Positions 24,617 to 32,790 of a stretch of 64,000 bases of DNA are shown piece after piece. Position 1 is the first letter of the stretch; every line of letters starts with the position of its first letter. The position numbers were made by a program, and so were the translations under genes. Source of the stretch: JAFGTX01 sp942492225 (GTDB lineage: Bacteria > Bacillota > Clostridia > Peptostreptococcales > Acidaminobacteraceae). The notes below the pieces were generated by a model. It saw only the letters and a list, made by a program, of their open reading frames with translations. It made no database searches and had not been told where the DNA came from. Location of the stretch: the NCBI GenBank assembly GCA_942492225.1, contig CALODS010000070.1, positions 1 through 64,000 of the forward strand, written 5' to 3'.

Positions 24617-25522
24617 TTAATTTTTAACATAATAATGGAGTTGTCCATTATCTAGTGCAAAATCAATTTCTTCGCGGTCGATCAAATATGATAACATCGA
24701 AGAAAGTGAACTTCTTCCAAATAAATATTCTTTGTAATTCAACTCAAGTGTAAGGCCAGTTACAAGTTGACTCATCAATGTATCTAGAGATAAAGGGTGT
24801 TTGAGATAGGTCTTAATTAATTCAATACACGCATCTAAAACTTGTTTGTTTTCTTCTACTAAGAGGATACATTCCTCTTTTGTTAAAACAGACCGACCAT
24901 GTCCTGTAACACAATACCTATAATCAGATGACTTTAATTTTTCAAATCCCTTGTATTGGCCATCCACGTCATAAATCAATGGTAATTTAAATTTCGTTAA
25001 TATTTCCGATGGTATTAATGTATCACCTAAGAAAAGAACTTTGTCAGGGGTGATGAGTGCACCTGAACCGATGGAATGACCACCAAAATGAAGCCATTCA
25101 AATTGATGGTGGTTTATATTGAAATTTCCTTCATCCAAAGACAATTCTACTGTTGTTTCATGATCGATTTTTCTAAAGAATCCTCTCAATTTATTATTTG
25201 GTGCACCACCATTGATATAGGCAAGGAAGGTATCTGGATGCTCAATATTTTCTACTGCATAGCGGTCTGCGACAAGGATGAAATTGTTTGATTCTTGTAA
25301 GAGGCCTTTTAAGGCACCGATGTGATCTGAATGTTCATGCGTTGTTACCACATGAGTGATTATCTTATTGTTTTTTTCAGCATATTCAACGAAGCGTTTA
25401 CCTCTGGATTCTGAAAGACCTGGGTCAATAATCATTATCTCTGTTTCAGATAAATGAAAAATGCCTGAGTTTGTACCACCTTTAAAAAGATCGGTAAGAT
25501 TATTTATTTTATGTAATTTCAT
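24617..25522 (-). CDS. metallo-beta-lactamase-fold hydrolase
   Basis: 301-residue soluble MBL-fold protein. The metal motif THEHSDHIG is the HxHxDH signature; further ligands are likely in FEWLHFGGHSIGSG and LFLGDTL. The substrate is unknown; the family covers glyoxalase II-like and other hydrolases. The start chosen is ATG at 25522 because TAGGAGTG precedes it; an in-frame upstream extension crosses the preceding terminator and looks like a chance reading frame. Confidence 0.85.
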   Translation of the reverse strand: MKLHKINNLTDLFKGGTNSGIFHLSETEIMIIDPGLSESRGKRFVEYAEKNNKIITHVVTTHEHSDHIGALKGLLQESNNFILVADRYAVENIEHPDTFLAYINGGAPNNKLRGFFRKIDHETTVELSLDEGNFNINHHQFEWLHFGGHSIGSGALITPDKVLFLGDTLIPSEILTKFKLPLIYDVDGQYKGFEKLKSSDYRYCVTGHGRSVLTKEECILLVEENKQVLDACIELIKTYLKHPLSLDTLMSQLVTGLTLELNYKEYLFGRSSLSSMLSYLIDREEIDFALDNGQLHYYVKN

Positions 25523-25556
25523 GTGTATCACTCCTAGGATTATTATAACAAAAAAT

Positions 25557-25595
25557 AAAAAAAAAGCACTTACCAGACACTGCCAGTAAGTACTT
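25557..25595 (-). terminator. intrinsic terminator of the TraX gene (minus strand)
   Basis: On the minus strand AAGTACTTAC and GTAAGTGCTT pair with one U-G, followed by a T-run. It separates the traX-like and MBL genes. Confidence 0.8.
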
Positions 25596-25599
25596 GTCA

Positions 25600-26499
25600 T
25601 TAATTGTAATACATAAAATAAGAGATAATTAGTATGGCGGAAATATGCACAGGATAAAACCAGTAAGCAATATATTTATTTAAGGTGAATGAATAATTGC
25701 GTTTTCCAAATAAGATAATCAATAAATAAGCAACGATACTTCGTGCCTGAAAAAAATAACCTTGTAGCGTTTTTAAGCCATTATCATACCCAATGATATT
25801 ACTAATAACTTCACCACTTCTATTTTTGATGATACTGAAGTAAACGGCTGGAATCATATTTAAGGGTAAACCTCTCAACATATATCGTATGCCTTTTAGA
25901 TAAGTCGTACTAAAGGTAATTAAGACAAAAGTTATGAGTAGTGGAATAGCACGCTCTTCATATTTATAAAAACTAATCATCATTAACAATCCATAAGTGC
26001 CATAAGAAAACATAAAACCTGGAATCGTTATAACGAGTATTTCTGGAATCAGAACATAAATAACTAAAACAAGTGATGTTAAAATGCCGAGAATAAGTGC
26101 ACCGATAGAGTTGCCTTTTTTATATCTAAAAAAATATGTGTTGGCTTGATCGTATAAAAGTAGTGCTCCAATGCCAGCTAATAAAAGAAACATCACATTT
26201 AGTGCAAGTGGGTTTGGTGTTAGACCATCCCCCAAAAAATAGATATAGGGGACATATGAAATAAAAGCAAAAATTAAAAGACGTTTTGAATAACCGGCAA
26301 GATCAGACGTATGTTTATATCCTTTGGCTAGTTGATAGGCAAAGATAGGAAAAGCAATACGACCAATCGTTCTAAAAATTGTAACACCTGGAAAAAAGCC
26401 GGCACCAATGTGGTCAATAATCATTGTAATAATTGCAATCAACTTAAGAACATCATTGCGTTTAGATTTTGATGCGGTAAAATGTATTGTTTCGCTCAC
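25600..26499 (-). CDS. TraX family membrane protein
   Basis: 299 residues with about eight hydrophobic segments. It shows the TraX-family start KLIAIITMIIDHIG and the FRTIGRIAFPIFAYQLAKG segment, with YSKRLLIFAFISYVPY after it. F-plasmid TraX acetylates pilin, but most chromosomal homologues are uncharacterised and there is no conjugation gene here. An acyltransferase role, possibly on cell-surface material or pilin, is inference. It is divergent from hisS. AAGGGAG precedes the start. Confidence 0.8.
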   Translation of the reverse strand: MSETIHFTASKSKRNDVLKLIAIITMIIDHIGAGFFPGVTIFRTIGRIAFPIFAYQLAKGYKHTSDLAGYSKRLLIFAFISYVPYIYFLGDGLTPNPLALNVMFLLLAGIGALLLYDQANTYFFRYKKGNSIGALILGILTSLVLVIYVLIPEILVITIPGFMFSYGTYGLLMMISFYKYEERAIPLLITFVLITFSTTYLKGIRYMLRGLPLNMIPAVYFSIIKNRSGEVISNIIGYDNGLKTLQGYFFQARSIVAYLLIILFGKRNYSFTLNKYIAYWFYPVHISAILIISYFMYYN

Positions 26500-26599
26500 A
26501 AAATCACTCCCTTCTAAAATTAGTATAACGTAAATGAAAAAAAATGTATCTTAATTTTCTGTCATTTTCTTGAAATAATGACTCTATAGTAGTGCATTG

Positions 26600-26628
26600 T
26601 TGACGCTTGAAGTGTTTTATGCTACTAT
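26600..26628 (+). promoter_or_regulatory. promoter of the hisS leader
   Basis: TTGACG (26600-26605) and TACTAT (26623-26628), 17 bp apart. The predicted start site is about 26635, leaving roughly 25 nt before the leader peptide ATG and no room for a T-box stem I. Confidence 0.7.
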
Positions 26629-26659
26629 CAGTGTAATAAATAGAAGAGGTGGAACCAAA

Positions 26660-26716
26660 ATGAACATAATTTTATTTAGATGTATGACAATTCAATACCA
26701 TCATCATTGTAAATAA
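26660..26716 (+). CDS. histidine leader peptide of hisS attenuator
   Basis: 18-codon ORF with AGAGGTGG ahead of the ATG. Codons 14-16 are three consecutive His codons (CAT CAT CAT), preceded by Tyr and followed by Cys-Lys-stop. It is followed by a possible pause or antiterminator hairpin and a terminator hairpin, then hisS. This is the classic layout of translation-coupled attenuation responding to charged histidyl-tRNA. Confidence 0.75.
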   Translation: MNIILFRCMTIQYHHHCK

Positions 26717-26740
26717 CGTTGCATTTGGTTTTTGACCTTG

Positions 26741-26808
26741 GTGCAGCGGTACTTTTGCTGCACTGATGGACTGAAGTATACAGCCTGTCGGTGACGACAG
26801 GCTTTTTT
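26741..26808 (+). terminator. hisS attenuator hairpins
   Basis: First hairpin: TGCAGC pairs with GCTGCA at about 26741-26762. Second: AGCCTGTC pairs with GACAGGCT, then a run of T ending near 26808, an intrinsic terminator 50 nt before hisS. I could not resolve an unambiguous antiterminator pairing by eye. Confidence 0.75.
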
Positions 26809-26860
26809 ATTTAATGAGTAAGCGACCAATTGGATAGTTTAGATTTTAGGAGGAAATATT

Positions 26861-28114
26861 ATGTCAATGAATACCAATCCAGCAAGAGGTATGAGAGATT
26901 TTTTACCAGAGGATAAAGCGCTAAGAGAATATGTGAAGTCAACGATACGTGGTGTGTATGAAACGAGTGGTTTTACTGAAATTGAAACACCAGCAGTAGA
27001 GAATATAGAAAATCTTTTAGGCTCTAATGGTGGAGAAAATTTAAAATTAATTTATAAGATTTTAAAAAGAGGTGAGAAACTTAAACTAGATCAAGCAGAC
27101 CTAAAAGAGCAAGATTTGTCGGATTTAGGATTAAGATATGACTTAACAATTCCATTATGTAGATATTATGCAGGGAATAAATCAAAATTGCCAGGTGTGT
27201 TCAAATCAATTCAAATTGGTGATGTTTACAGAGCTGAACGCTCTCAAAAGGGACGTTATAGAACTTTTGTGCAATGTGATGTGGATGTGATTGGTGATGC
27301 AAGTGTTACGACAGAAATTGATTTAATAAATACAGTAACCAAAGCTTTAACTGCATTAACACTGGATAACTTCGTTGTAAGAATTAATGACAGAAGAGTG
27401 TTAAAAGGTGCAATTTCTTTTGCGGGATTCACAGAAGAGGAATTTCCTAAAGTTTGCATTATCTTAGATAAGATGGATAAAATCGGTGAAAATGGTGTTA
27501 AAAATGACCTTTTAATAGAAGGGTATAACGAAGATAGCATTAACAAATTAATGGAAATGCTCAAAGTTGTATCAACCGACAGCATTGATGAACTGAAAAA
27601 ATTTGGCGTTGAAGATGCTGCTGTTGAGAGTCTGTCTACAATTATTAACACGATTAAAGTTCTTTCAAAAGATAAATATAAAATTGAATTTGATTTTACT
27701 TTAGTAAGAGGAATGGGCTATTACACAGGTACTATTTTTGAAATTGGGATGGAAGCATTAGGCTATTCTGTAGCAGGTGGTGGTCGTTATGATGAACTGA
27801 TTGGTAATTTTATTGGTGAGTCAGTACCAGCATGTGGTTTCTCAATTGGATTTGAGAGAATTGTTGATTTATTAAAAGAACAAGGTTTTGAGCCAAATAA
27901 GAGAGATAAAATTGCACTTCTTTATGACGAGTCGACTTCAATAGAGCAAGTAATGATGATTACCGAACAATTAAGATCTGAAGGCTCAATTGTTTCTATT
28001 TTAGTAAAAGGAAAGAAGCTTGGAAAACAACTAGGACGTCTTCTTGAAGAAGGTTGTAATAAAGCCGTTGTAATGAAAGACGGCGAGATGGAAATTAAAG
28101 ACTTATCAGTATAA
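26861..28114 (+). CDS. hisS: histidyl-tRNA synthetase
   Basis: Class II aminoacyl-tRNA synthetase of 417 residues. Motif 2 appears as RAERSQKGRYRTF, the substrate segment as LRYDLTIPLCRYYAG, a HisA-type segment as VRGMGYYTGTIFE, and motif 3 as GFSIGFERI. A C-terminal anticodon-binding-like domain occupies about residues 330-415, arguing against HisZ. The LRYDLT type differs from the common E. coli-like form. TAGGAGGAA precedes ATG 26861. Expression is probably set by the upstream His leader peptide. Confidence 0.88.
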   Translation: MSMNTNPARGMRDFLPEDKALREYVKSTIRGVYETSGFTEIETPAVENIENLLGSNGGENLKLIYKILKRGEKLKLDQADLKEQDLSDLGLRYDLTIPLCRYYAGNKSKLPGVFKSIQIGDVYRAERSQKGRYRTFVQCDVDVIGDASVTTEIDLINTVTKALTALTLDNFVVRINDRRVLKGAISFAGFTEEEFPKVCIILDKMDKIGENGVKNDLLIEGYNEDSINKLMEMLKVVSTDSIDELKKFGVEDAAVESLSTIINTIKVLSKDKYKIEFDFTLVRGMGYYTGTIFEIGMEALGYSVAGGGRYDELIGNFIGESVPACGFSIGFERIVDLLKEQGFEPNKRDKIALLYDESTSIEQVMMITEQLRSEGSIVSILVKGKKLGKQLGRLLEEGCNKAVVMKDGEMEIKDLSV

Positions 28115-28144
28115 TAGAAAAAATTAATTATATATAGTATAATC

Positions 28145-28178
28145 AAATCGGTTGTCAAAAGATAACCGATTTTTTTTA
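28145..28178 (+). terminator. intrinsic terminator after hisS
   Basis: AATCGGTTGTC and GATAACCGATT form the stem (one G-U) with an AAAA loop and T-run. Confidence 0.9.
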
Positions 28179-28211
28179 TACATAATTTATGATAAACGAG
28201 GGAAAAAACAT

Positions 28212-29594
28212 ATGGAAAAAGGATTATCAAGAGATTTACTAGAAGGCAGTGTAACCAAAAAATTACTTAAAATATCTGTTCCCACAATGCTGGGTTTCTT
28301 ATTTCAATCAGGTTATGAAATTGTTGACATGATATGGATTGGTCAGATCTCATCAAATGCTATAGCAGGTGTAACTATTTTCATCGGTATATTTTGGTTG
28401 GTGGATGTACTGAATACGATTATAGGTAATAGTTCAATATCCATAATTTCTCAAAATTATGGAACGGGTAATAAGGAAAAAACCAGTATAGCTATTGAAC
28501 AAACAATTGTTTTTAAAGCTCTTGTGGCTGTTATTGCGGCAATTATTGTCCTGATAATATTAAAGCCTGCTCTCTATTTTTTCACTGACGATCCTGAAGT
28601 CATCAAGAGTGCTTTAGATTATGGTTATATACGCGTTTTTTTCTTACCTATTTTGTTCTCTTCGTTTACAGTGAATACAGCGTTTAGGTGTCTGGGAGAA
28701 GGTAAAAAACCAATGATTGTTATGGTTATTGCCGCAATTGTTAATTTAATTTTAGATCCTATTTTAATGTTTGATATTATTCCAGGAACAACGTTACCAG
28801 GCGTTGGATTAGGTGTGTTTGGAGCCGCTCTTGCAACTGTAATATCAACGGTGGTTGCCTTTTTAGTTGCCTTTTATATGTTGATTAGACAAAGAGATAA
28901 GGTGGATATTCAATTTAAGAGACTGTTTAAATTGAATAAAGAGATGGATAAACAGTTAATAACAATAGGCTTACCAAATGGACTAGAGATGCTCACACGT
29001 AATGTTTCAGGACTCATTACATTAAAATTGGTTCATGTCTATGGCGTTGCTGCTGTTGCAACACTAGGCATAGGAATGAAGCTGTTTAATTTTGGACTGA
29101 TGCCTCTTATCGGTTTAACAATGGGCGCTGGTGCGATGACAGGGCAGGCACTCGGAGATGAAAACATAGAACGGGCAGAAGAGACCGTCAAAACAGCTGC
29201 CAAAATAGGCCTCTTATTTGCTACGACTTTTGGTGTAATGGCAGTTTTTAATGCAGAAACTATCATGAGGTTATTTACGACCGATCAAGAAGTGGTTAAA
29301 TTAGGTATTCCTATGATACAAATTTTTGCGCCATCACTGATGGTGTTGGCTATAGGATTTGGATACGGTGCTGTATTTAATGCATCTGGTTACAATATTC
29401 CTTTTTTTATATCAACGGTTATCTCTAAATGGATGTTTCATGTACCAATATTATTTGTAGGCGTTATCATCTTAAAGTGGCCACTTATGGTTGTGTGGTT
29501 AACGTATATTTTGTCTGATACAGTGGAAGTAATTTCTTTATTAGTCCATTATAAAAGGGGTAAATGGCGTTCAAAACGCGTTTATACTTCTTAA
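28212..29594 (+). CDS. MATE family efflux transporter
   Basis: 460-residue polytopic protein, about twelve hydrophobic segments. N-terminal KLLKISVPTMLGFLFQSGYE and VDMIWIGQISSNAIAGV are typical of MATE; the internal repeat is seen at GLPNGLEMLTRN. It differs clearly from the other MATE protein at 23158. The ATG at 28212 follows GAGGGA; the in-frame upstream extension begins inside the hisS terminator. Substrate unknown. Confidence 0.9.
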   Translation: MEKGLSRDLLEGSVTKKLLKISVPTMLGFLFQSGYEIVDMIWIGQISSNAIAGVTIFIGIFWLVDVLNTIIGNSSISIISQNYGTGNKEKTSIAIEQTIVFKALVAVIAAIIVLIILKPALYFFTDDPEVIKSALDYGYIRVFFLPILFSSFTVNTAFRCLGEGKKPMIVMVIAAIVNLILDPILMFDIIPGTTLPGVGLGVFGAALATVISTVVAFLVAFYMLIRQRDKVDIQFKRLFKLNKEMDKQLITIGLPNGLEMLTRNVSGLITLKLVHVYGVAAVATLGIGMKLFNFGLMPLIGLTMGAGAMTGQALGDENIERAEETVKTAAKIGLLFATTFGVMAVFNAETIMRLFTTDQEVVKLGIPMIQIFAPSLMVLAIGFGYGAVFNASGYNIPFFISTVISKWMFHVPILFVGVIILKWPLMVVWLTYILSDTVEVISLLVHYKRGKWRSKRVYTS

Positions 29595-29651
29595 ACAGAC
29601 TATGATTCCAGGGATAATTATGATATAATCACTAAAGTAAAAATTAATAAA

Positions 29652-29800
29652 TTATTATGGTTGTTTGACATTAATAGGGAAAACGGTTAGAATCCGCTAC
29701 AGCCCCCGCTACTGTAAGGACGACAAACTCTCAAAAGCCACTTTACGGGAAGGCGAGAGGGCGAATGAATCCAAGTCAGGAGACCTGCCATAAATAATGA
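29652..29800 (+). ncRNA. cobalamin (adenosylcobalamin) riboswitch aptamer
   Basis: Closing stem from ATTATTATGG (5') and CCATAAATAAT (3'). Inside are the conserved core GCTACAGCCCCCGCTACTGT, a GCCACTTTACGGGAAGG-type segment and the B12 box AAGTCAGGAGACCTGCCA at 29773-29790. It lies upstream of a tetrapyrrole operon, consistent with feedback by cobalamin. Confidence 0.95.
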
Positions 29801-29828
29801 CGTTATATTTTCCGGAGGGGAAAGGTAT

Positions 29829-29910
29829 AATATTAAAAGTCGTTCGGAGACTTTTTTAATATTAAATATATTTCAATGACCTCTTTATTTTTTAAAGAGG
29901 TCATTTTTTT
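29829..29910 (+). terminator. tandem expression-platform hairpins of the cobalamin riboswitch
   Basis: Hairpin 1 (29829-29863): AAAAGTC pairs with GACTTTT inside AATATT flanks. Hairpin 2 (29875-29910): AATGACCTCTTTA pairs with TAAAGAGGTCATT and is followed by a T-run, so it is the real terminator. Just before them TTTCC-GGAGG-GGAAA (about 29809-29823) is a likely kissing-loop stem. Confidence 0.85.
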
Positions 29911-29959
29911 AATGAACAAATATGTTGCTCGAAGAATCTACCCATCTTTGATGGTGAAG

Positions 29960-29993
29960 AGGACTTATTTAACAAGTAGTCCTTCGGGACTAC
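29960..29993 (+). promoter_or_regulatory. mutually exclusive hairpins before hemA
   Basis: GTAGTCC-TTCG-GGACTAC (29976-29993) is a very stable UUCG-loop hairpin ending 17 nt before the hemA ATG. Its 5' arm can instead pair with AGGACT at 29960-29965. Such switching could tune access to the GGAGG at 30002-30006; this is inference. Confidence 0.4.
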
Positions 29994-30010
29994 AATGCTT
30001 TGGAGGCACT

Positions 30011-31243
30011 ATGTATTTACATGTGGTTGGAATAGACTATAAAAAGACACCAATTGAATTAAGAGAAAAAGGCGCTTTTTCAAAGAGTAAAGTGGTTGAG
30101 TTAAAAGAACAATTTCGAATGATGGGCATTAAAGAATTTGTTGTTGTATCAACGTGTAATCGATCAGAAATATATTTTTTGACCTCAGAGGATACCTATG
30201 AACATATTCTCAATTACTATATGAGTTTACTGAGTACAGACGATAGAAGCTGCTTTTACGCCTATTCAGAAGATAAAGTAATGGAGCATCTTTTACGTGT
30301 AACTTGTGGATTAGAATCACTTGTTATTGGTGAAGATCAAATTTTAGGACAAATAAAAGATAGTTTAAGTCTTTCGATGGAACATCAACTGAGTGGAAAA
30401 ATATTAAACAAATTATTTAGAGAGAGTATAAGTTTTTCAAAAGAAATAAAGACAACCTATAAAATATCAGAAAATCAAACATCGGTGAGTACTATCAGTA
30501 TTAAGTTTGTAGAACAAGAGCTTGGAACGTACAAAGATAAACGTGTTCTTATAGTGGGTAGCGGAGAAACTGGTGAACTGGTGATGAAATATTTAGTGGA
30601 TAAAGAATTGAAGTCACTAAGCGTCATTAATAGAACGAAATGTCATGCCCACAGAGTAACAAAAAAATACCAAAATATTGAAGTGTTAGATTATGATGAA
30701 CGCTATAGATATTTACAAAATTATGATGCAATATTTTCGGCAACATCTTCGCCTCATATTATTTTTACAAAAGAAAAGGTTGCTGAGAATTTAAAACATA
30801 AAGTTGTCTTTATGGATTTGGCAGTTCCTCGAGATATAGATTCTTCAATTGATACGTTAGAAAATGCATCTGTCTATACCGTAGATGATTTACAGAAAAT
30901 TTCTACACAAAATATTGCCCTTAGAGAATCCTTGGTAGGTGAAATTGTTGAGGCAATTGATAAAAAAGTTAAATCACTTGTTATATGGGTTAAAAACTCT
31001 CAGCTGGACGTTACCATTGGTCGTTTAACAAGATTTCAGCATAATCATATTGAAGAGACTATGGCGGCTATTCACAAGAAAATTTCACTCAATACAAGTG
31101 ATGCAGAGTACATTGAAGTTGCTATGAGAGCAATGGTTAAGAAATTATTTAAAAATTCTATTGATACAATGAAATCTTTAGAGTCAGAGGAAGATATAGC
31201 GATGTATCAAACCGTATTAACAGATTCATTTAATTTAAAGTAG
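30011..31243 (+). CDS. hemA: glutamyl-tRNA reductase
   Basis: NADPH-dependent enzyme that reduces glutamyl-tRNA to glutamate-1-semialdehyde, the first step of C5 tetrapyrrole synthesis. 410 residues. The catalytic cysteine is in VVSTCNRSEIY, the ESLVIGEDQILGQIK segment follows, and the NADPH Rossmann motif is VLIVGSGETGEL. ATG 30011 has TTTGGAGG; an in-frame extension upstream begins in the riboswitch terminator. First gene of a six-gene operon with very short spacers. Confidence 0.95.
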   Translation: MYLHVVGIDYKKTPIELREKGAFSKSKVVELKEQFRMMGIKEFVVVSTCNRSEIYFLTSEDTYEHILNYYMSLLSTDDRSCFYAYSEDKVMEHLLRVTCGLESLVIGEDQILGQIKDSLSLSMEHQLSGKILNKLFRESISFSKEIKTTYKISENQTSVSTISIKFVEQELGTYKDKRVLIVGSGETGELVMKYLVDKELKSLSVINRTKCHAHRVTKKYQNIEVLDYDERYRYLQNYDAIFSATSSPHIIFTKEKVAENLKHKVVFMDLAVPRDIDSSIDTLENASVYTVDDLQKISTQNIALRESLVGEIVEAIDKKVKSLVIWVKNSQLDVTIGRLTRFQHNHIEETMAAIHKKISLNTSDAEYIEVAMRAMVKKLFKNSIDTMKSLESEEDIAMYQTVLTDSFNLK

Positions 31244-31248
31244 GTGAG

Positions 31249-31854
31249 ATGATGTTACCAATTGCATTAAATCCTTCTCATGCCACCGTTGTTATTTTTG
31301 GTTATGGAAGAGCAAGTCAAATAAAAATTCAAGGTATGGTTAGAGCAGGGATGAAGTGTCATGTTATAAGTCCTGAAGTTGATGCGAAAGTAGAAGGGAT
31401 GATTGTATTTATACAAAGTGATTATACGCCAAACTATTTGTCGAAAGGACAATTGGTAATCGCTGCAACAGACTCACCAACACTAAATGAACAAATTGCA
31501 TTAGATGCGAGAAAAGAAGGTAAGCTGGTATTGAATTTAAGTGATGGATCACAAAGCGATTTTCACATGATGAGTTGGCGAACATCTGGCCCGGTAACGG
31601 TCGGTTTATCGACAGGTAGTTGTGCACCAAAAGAAAGCAAGCGTCTAATTGAATCATTAATGGATGTTATTGATGATGAGACAGTAGAACGCATCGTTGT
31701 GTTGGGCAAATTAAGAAAGAAGATAAAAGCAATCGGTTATTCACCATTAAAACCGATAATGAATCAACTTGTAGAATATAACTTAGCAATGTTAATCAGG
31801 CTAAATAACTTATCTACAGAACTATTAAATATAGAAATAAAAAAAATAGTATAG
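31249..31854 (+). CDS. precorrin-2 dehydrogenase / sirohydrochlorin synthase
   Basis: NAD-dependent oxidation of precorrin-2 to sirohydrochlorin (SirC/Met8p/CysG-N family). 201 residues with an N-terminal Rossmann motif VVIFGYGRASQIK, an VIAATDSPTLNEQIA segment and a helical C-terminus (GPVTVGLSTGSCAPKESKRL). It sits between hemA and hemC and matches the product of CobA in this operon. Start may be ATG 31249 or ATG 31252; the second is better spaced from TAGGTGAG. Confidence 0.85.
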   Translation: MMLPIALNPSHATVVIFGYGRASQIKIQGMVRAGMKCHVISPEVDAKVEGMIVFIQSDYTPNYLSKGQLVIAATDSPTLNEQIALDARKEGKLVLNLSDGSQSDFHMMSWRTSGPVTVGLSTGSCAPKESKRLIESLMDVIDDETVERIVVLGKLRKKIKAIGYSPLKPIMNQLVEYNLAMLIRLNNLSTELLNIEIKKIV

Positions 31855-31866
31855 GATGTATAACTG

Positions 31867-32790
31867 ATGAAAAAAATTATAATAGGAACAAGAGGAAGTC
31901 TTTTGGCCGTGACTCAAACAAATTGGGTGATTGATCGTCTTAAAGAAGAAAATCCACAAATGGATTTTGAAACCAAAATTATTAAAACTAAAGGTGATTT
32001 GATTCAAGATGTTGCCTTAGATAAAATCGGCGATAAAGGTCTTTTTATTAAAGAAATTGAAAATGAATTGTTAGAGGAAACTATTGACATGGCAATTCAT
32101 AGTATGAAAGATATGCCAACAGAAATGGATGGCCGATTTGTTTTATCCAATCCTCCCAAAAGAGAAGAGCCAGGGGACGTCTTAATAACACGTCACAAAA
32201 TAAATTCATTTGATGAATTACCCCAAAATGCAATTATCGGTACTGGAAGCAAAAGAAGAAGATATCAATTGAATTTAATGCGAGATGATATCCAAGCGGT
32301 AGATATTAGAGGAAATATTAATACACGTATAAAAAAAATATTCAGTGAAAATCTTGATGGGGTTATTCTTGCACATGCAGGGCTAAAGAGAATTAACTTT
32401 ACTTCAGACGAAGTAACCGTGATTCCTTTAGACAAAAAAGAGTTTATCCCAGCACCTGCACAAGGCATTTTGGCGATTGAAGTATTAAAAGAACGTGAGG
32501 ATATGTTAATTCTTGCAAACTCAATTCAAGATAAAGAAGCATTACTTCAAATGACAGCAGAACGTTCATTTTTAAATCATGTTAATGGTGGGTGTCATAT
32601 TCCGGTAGGAGCATATTTGGAATTGGGTATAGATAATTCATCATTTTACTATTTGTATGGCGATGAAGAAGGTCGTGCACTTGTTTCTTCATCAGTAAAA
32701 ATAAAGAACACTGAAATTTCAACAATAGGACAGCAAATAGCTGAGAAAGTCTCAAAAGAGGTGACGAAATGTTTGGAAAAGTTTATTTAG
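31867..32790 (+). CDS. hemC: hydroxymethylbilane synthase (porphobilinogen deaminase)
   Basis: Polymerises four porphobilinogens into hydroxymethylbilane. 307 residues; start IIIGTRGSLLAVTQTNWV, the KDMPTEM segment with the catalytic-region Asp-Met, and the dipyrromethane-cofactor cysteine in NGGCHIPVGAY. It overlaps cobA/hemD by 22 bp, indicating coupled translation. Confidence 0.95.
   Translation: MKKIIIGTRGSLLAVTQTNWVIDRLKEENPQMDFETKIIKTKGDLIQDVALDKIGDKGLFIKEIENELLEETIDMAIHSMKDMPTEMDGRFVLSNPPKREEPGDVLITRHKINSFDELPQNAIIGTGSKRRRYQLNLMRDDIQAVDIRGNINTRIKKIFSENLDGVILAHAGLKRINFTSDEVTVIPLDKKEFIPAPAQGILAIEVLKEREDMLILANSIQDKEALLQMTAERSFLNHVNGGCHIPVGAYLELGIDNSSFYYLYGDEEGRALVSSSVKIKNTEISTIGQQIAEKVSKEVTKCLEKFI

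Noticed and set aside
24617..25600. 26-residue hydrophobic extension on the MBL-fold protein suggesting export
   Set aside because: The extension reads through the terminator of the upstream gene; ATG 25522 has TAGGAGTG and gives a normal cytosolic protein.
26644..26660. GGTGGAACC before the hisS leader looks like a T-box core
   Set aside because: The promoter places the transcript start only about 10-20 nt upstream, so there is no stem I; the sequence is the ribosome binding site region of the leader peptide.
28152..28211. N-terminal extension of the second MATE protein
   Set aside because: It begins in the hisS terminator; ATG 28212 has a ribosome site and matches family starts.
29876..30010. 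45-residue N-terminal extension of HemA
   Set aside because: It starts inside the riboswitch terminator with no ribosome site, and HemA proteins start at the MYLHVVGIDYK equivalent, which has a good GGAGG.
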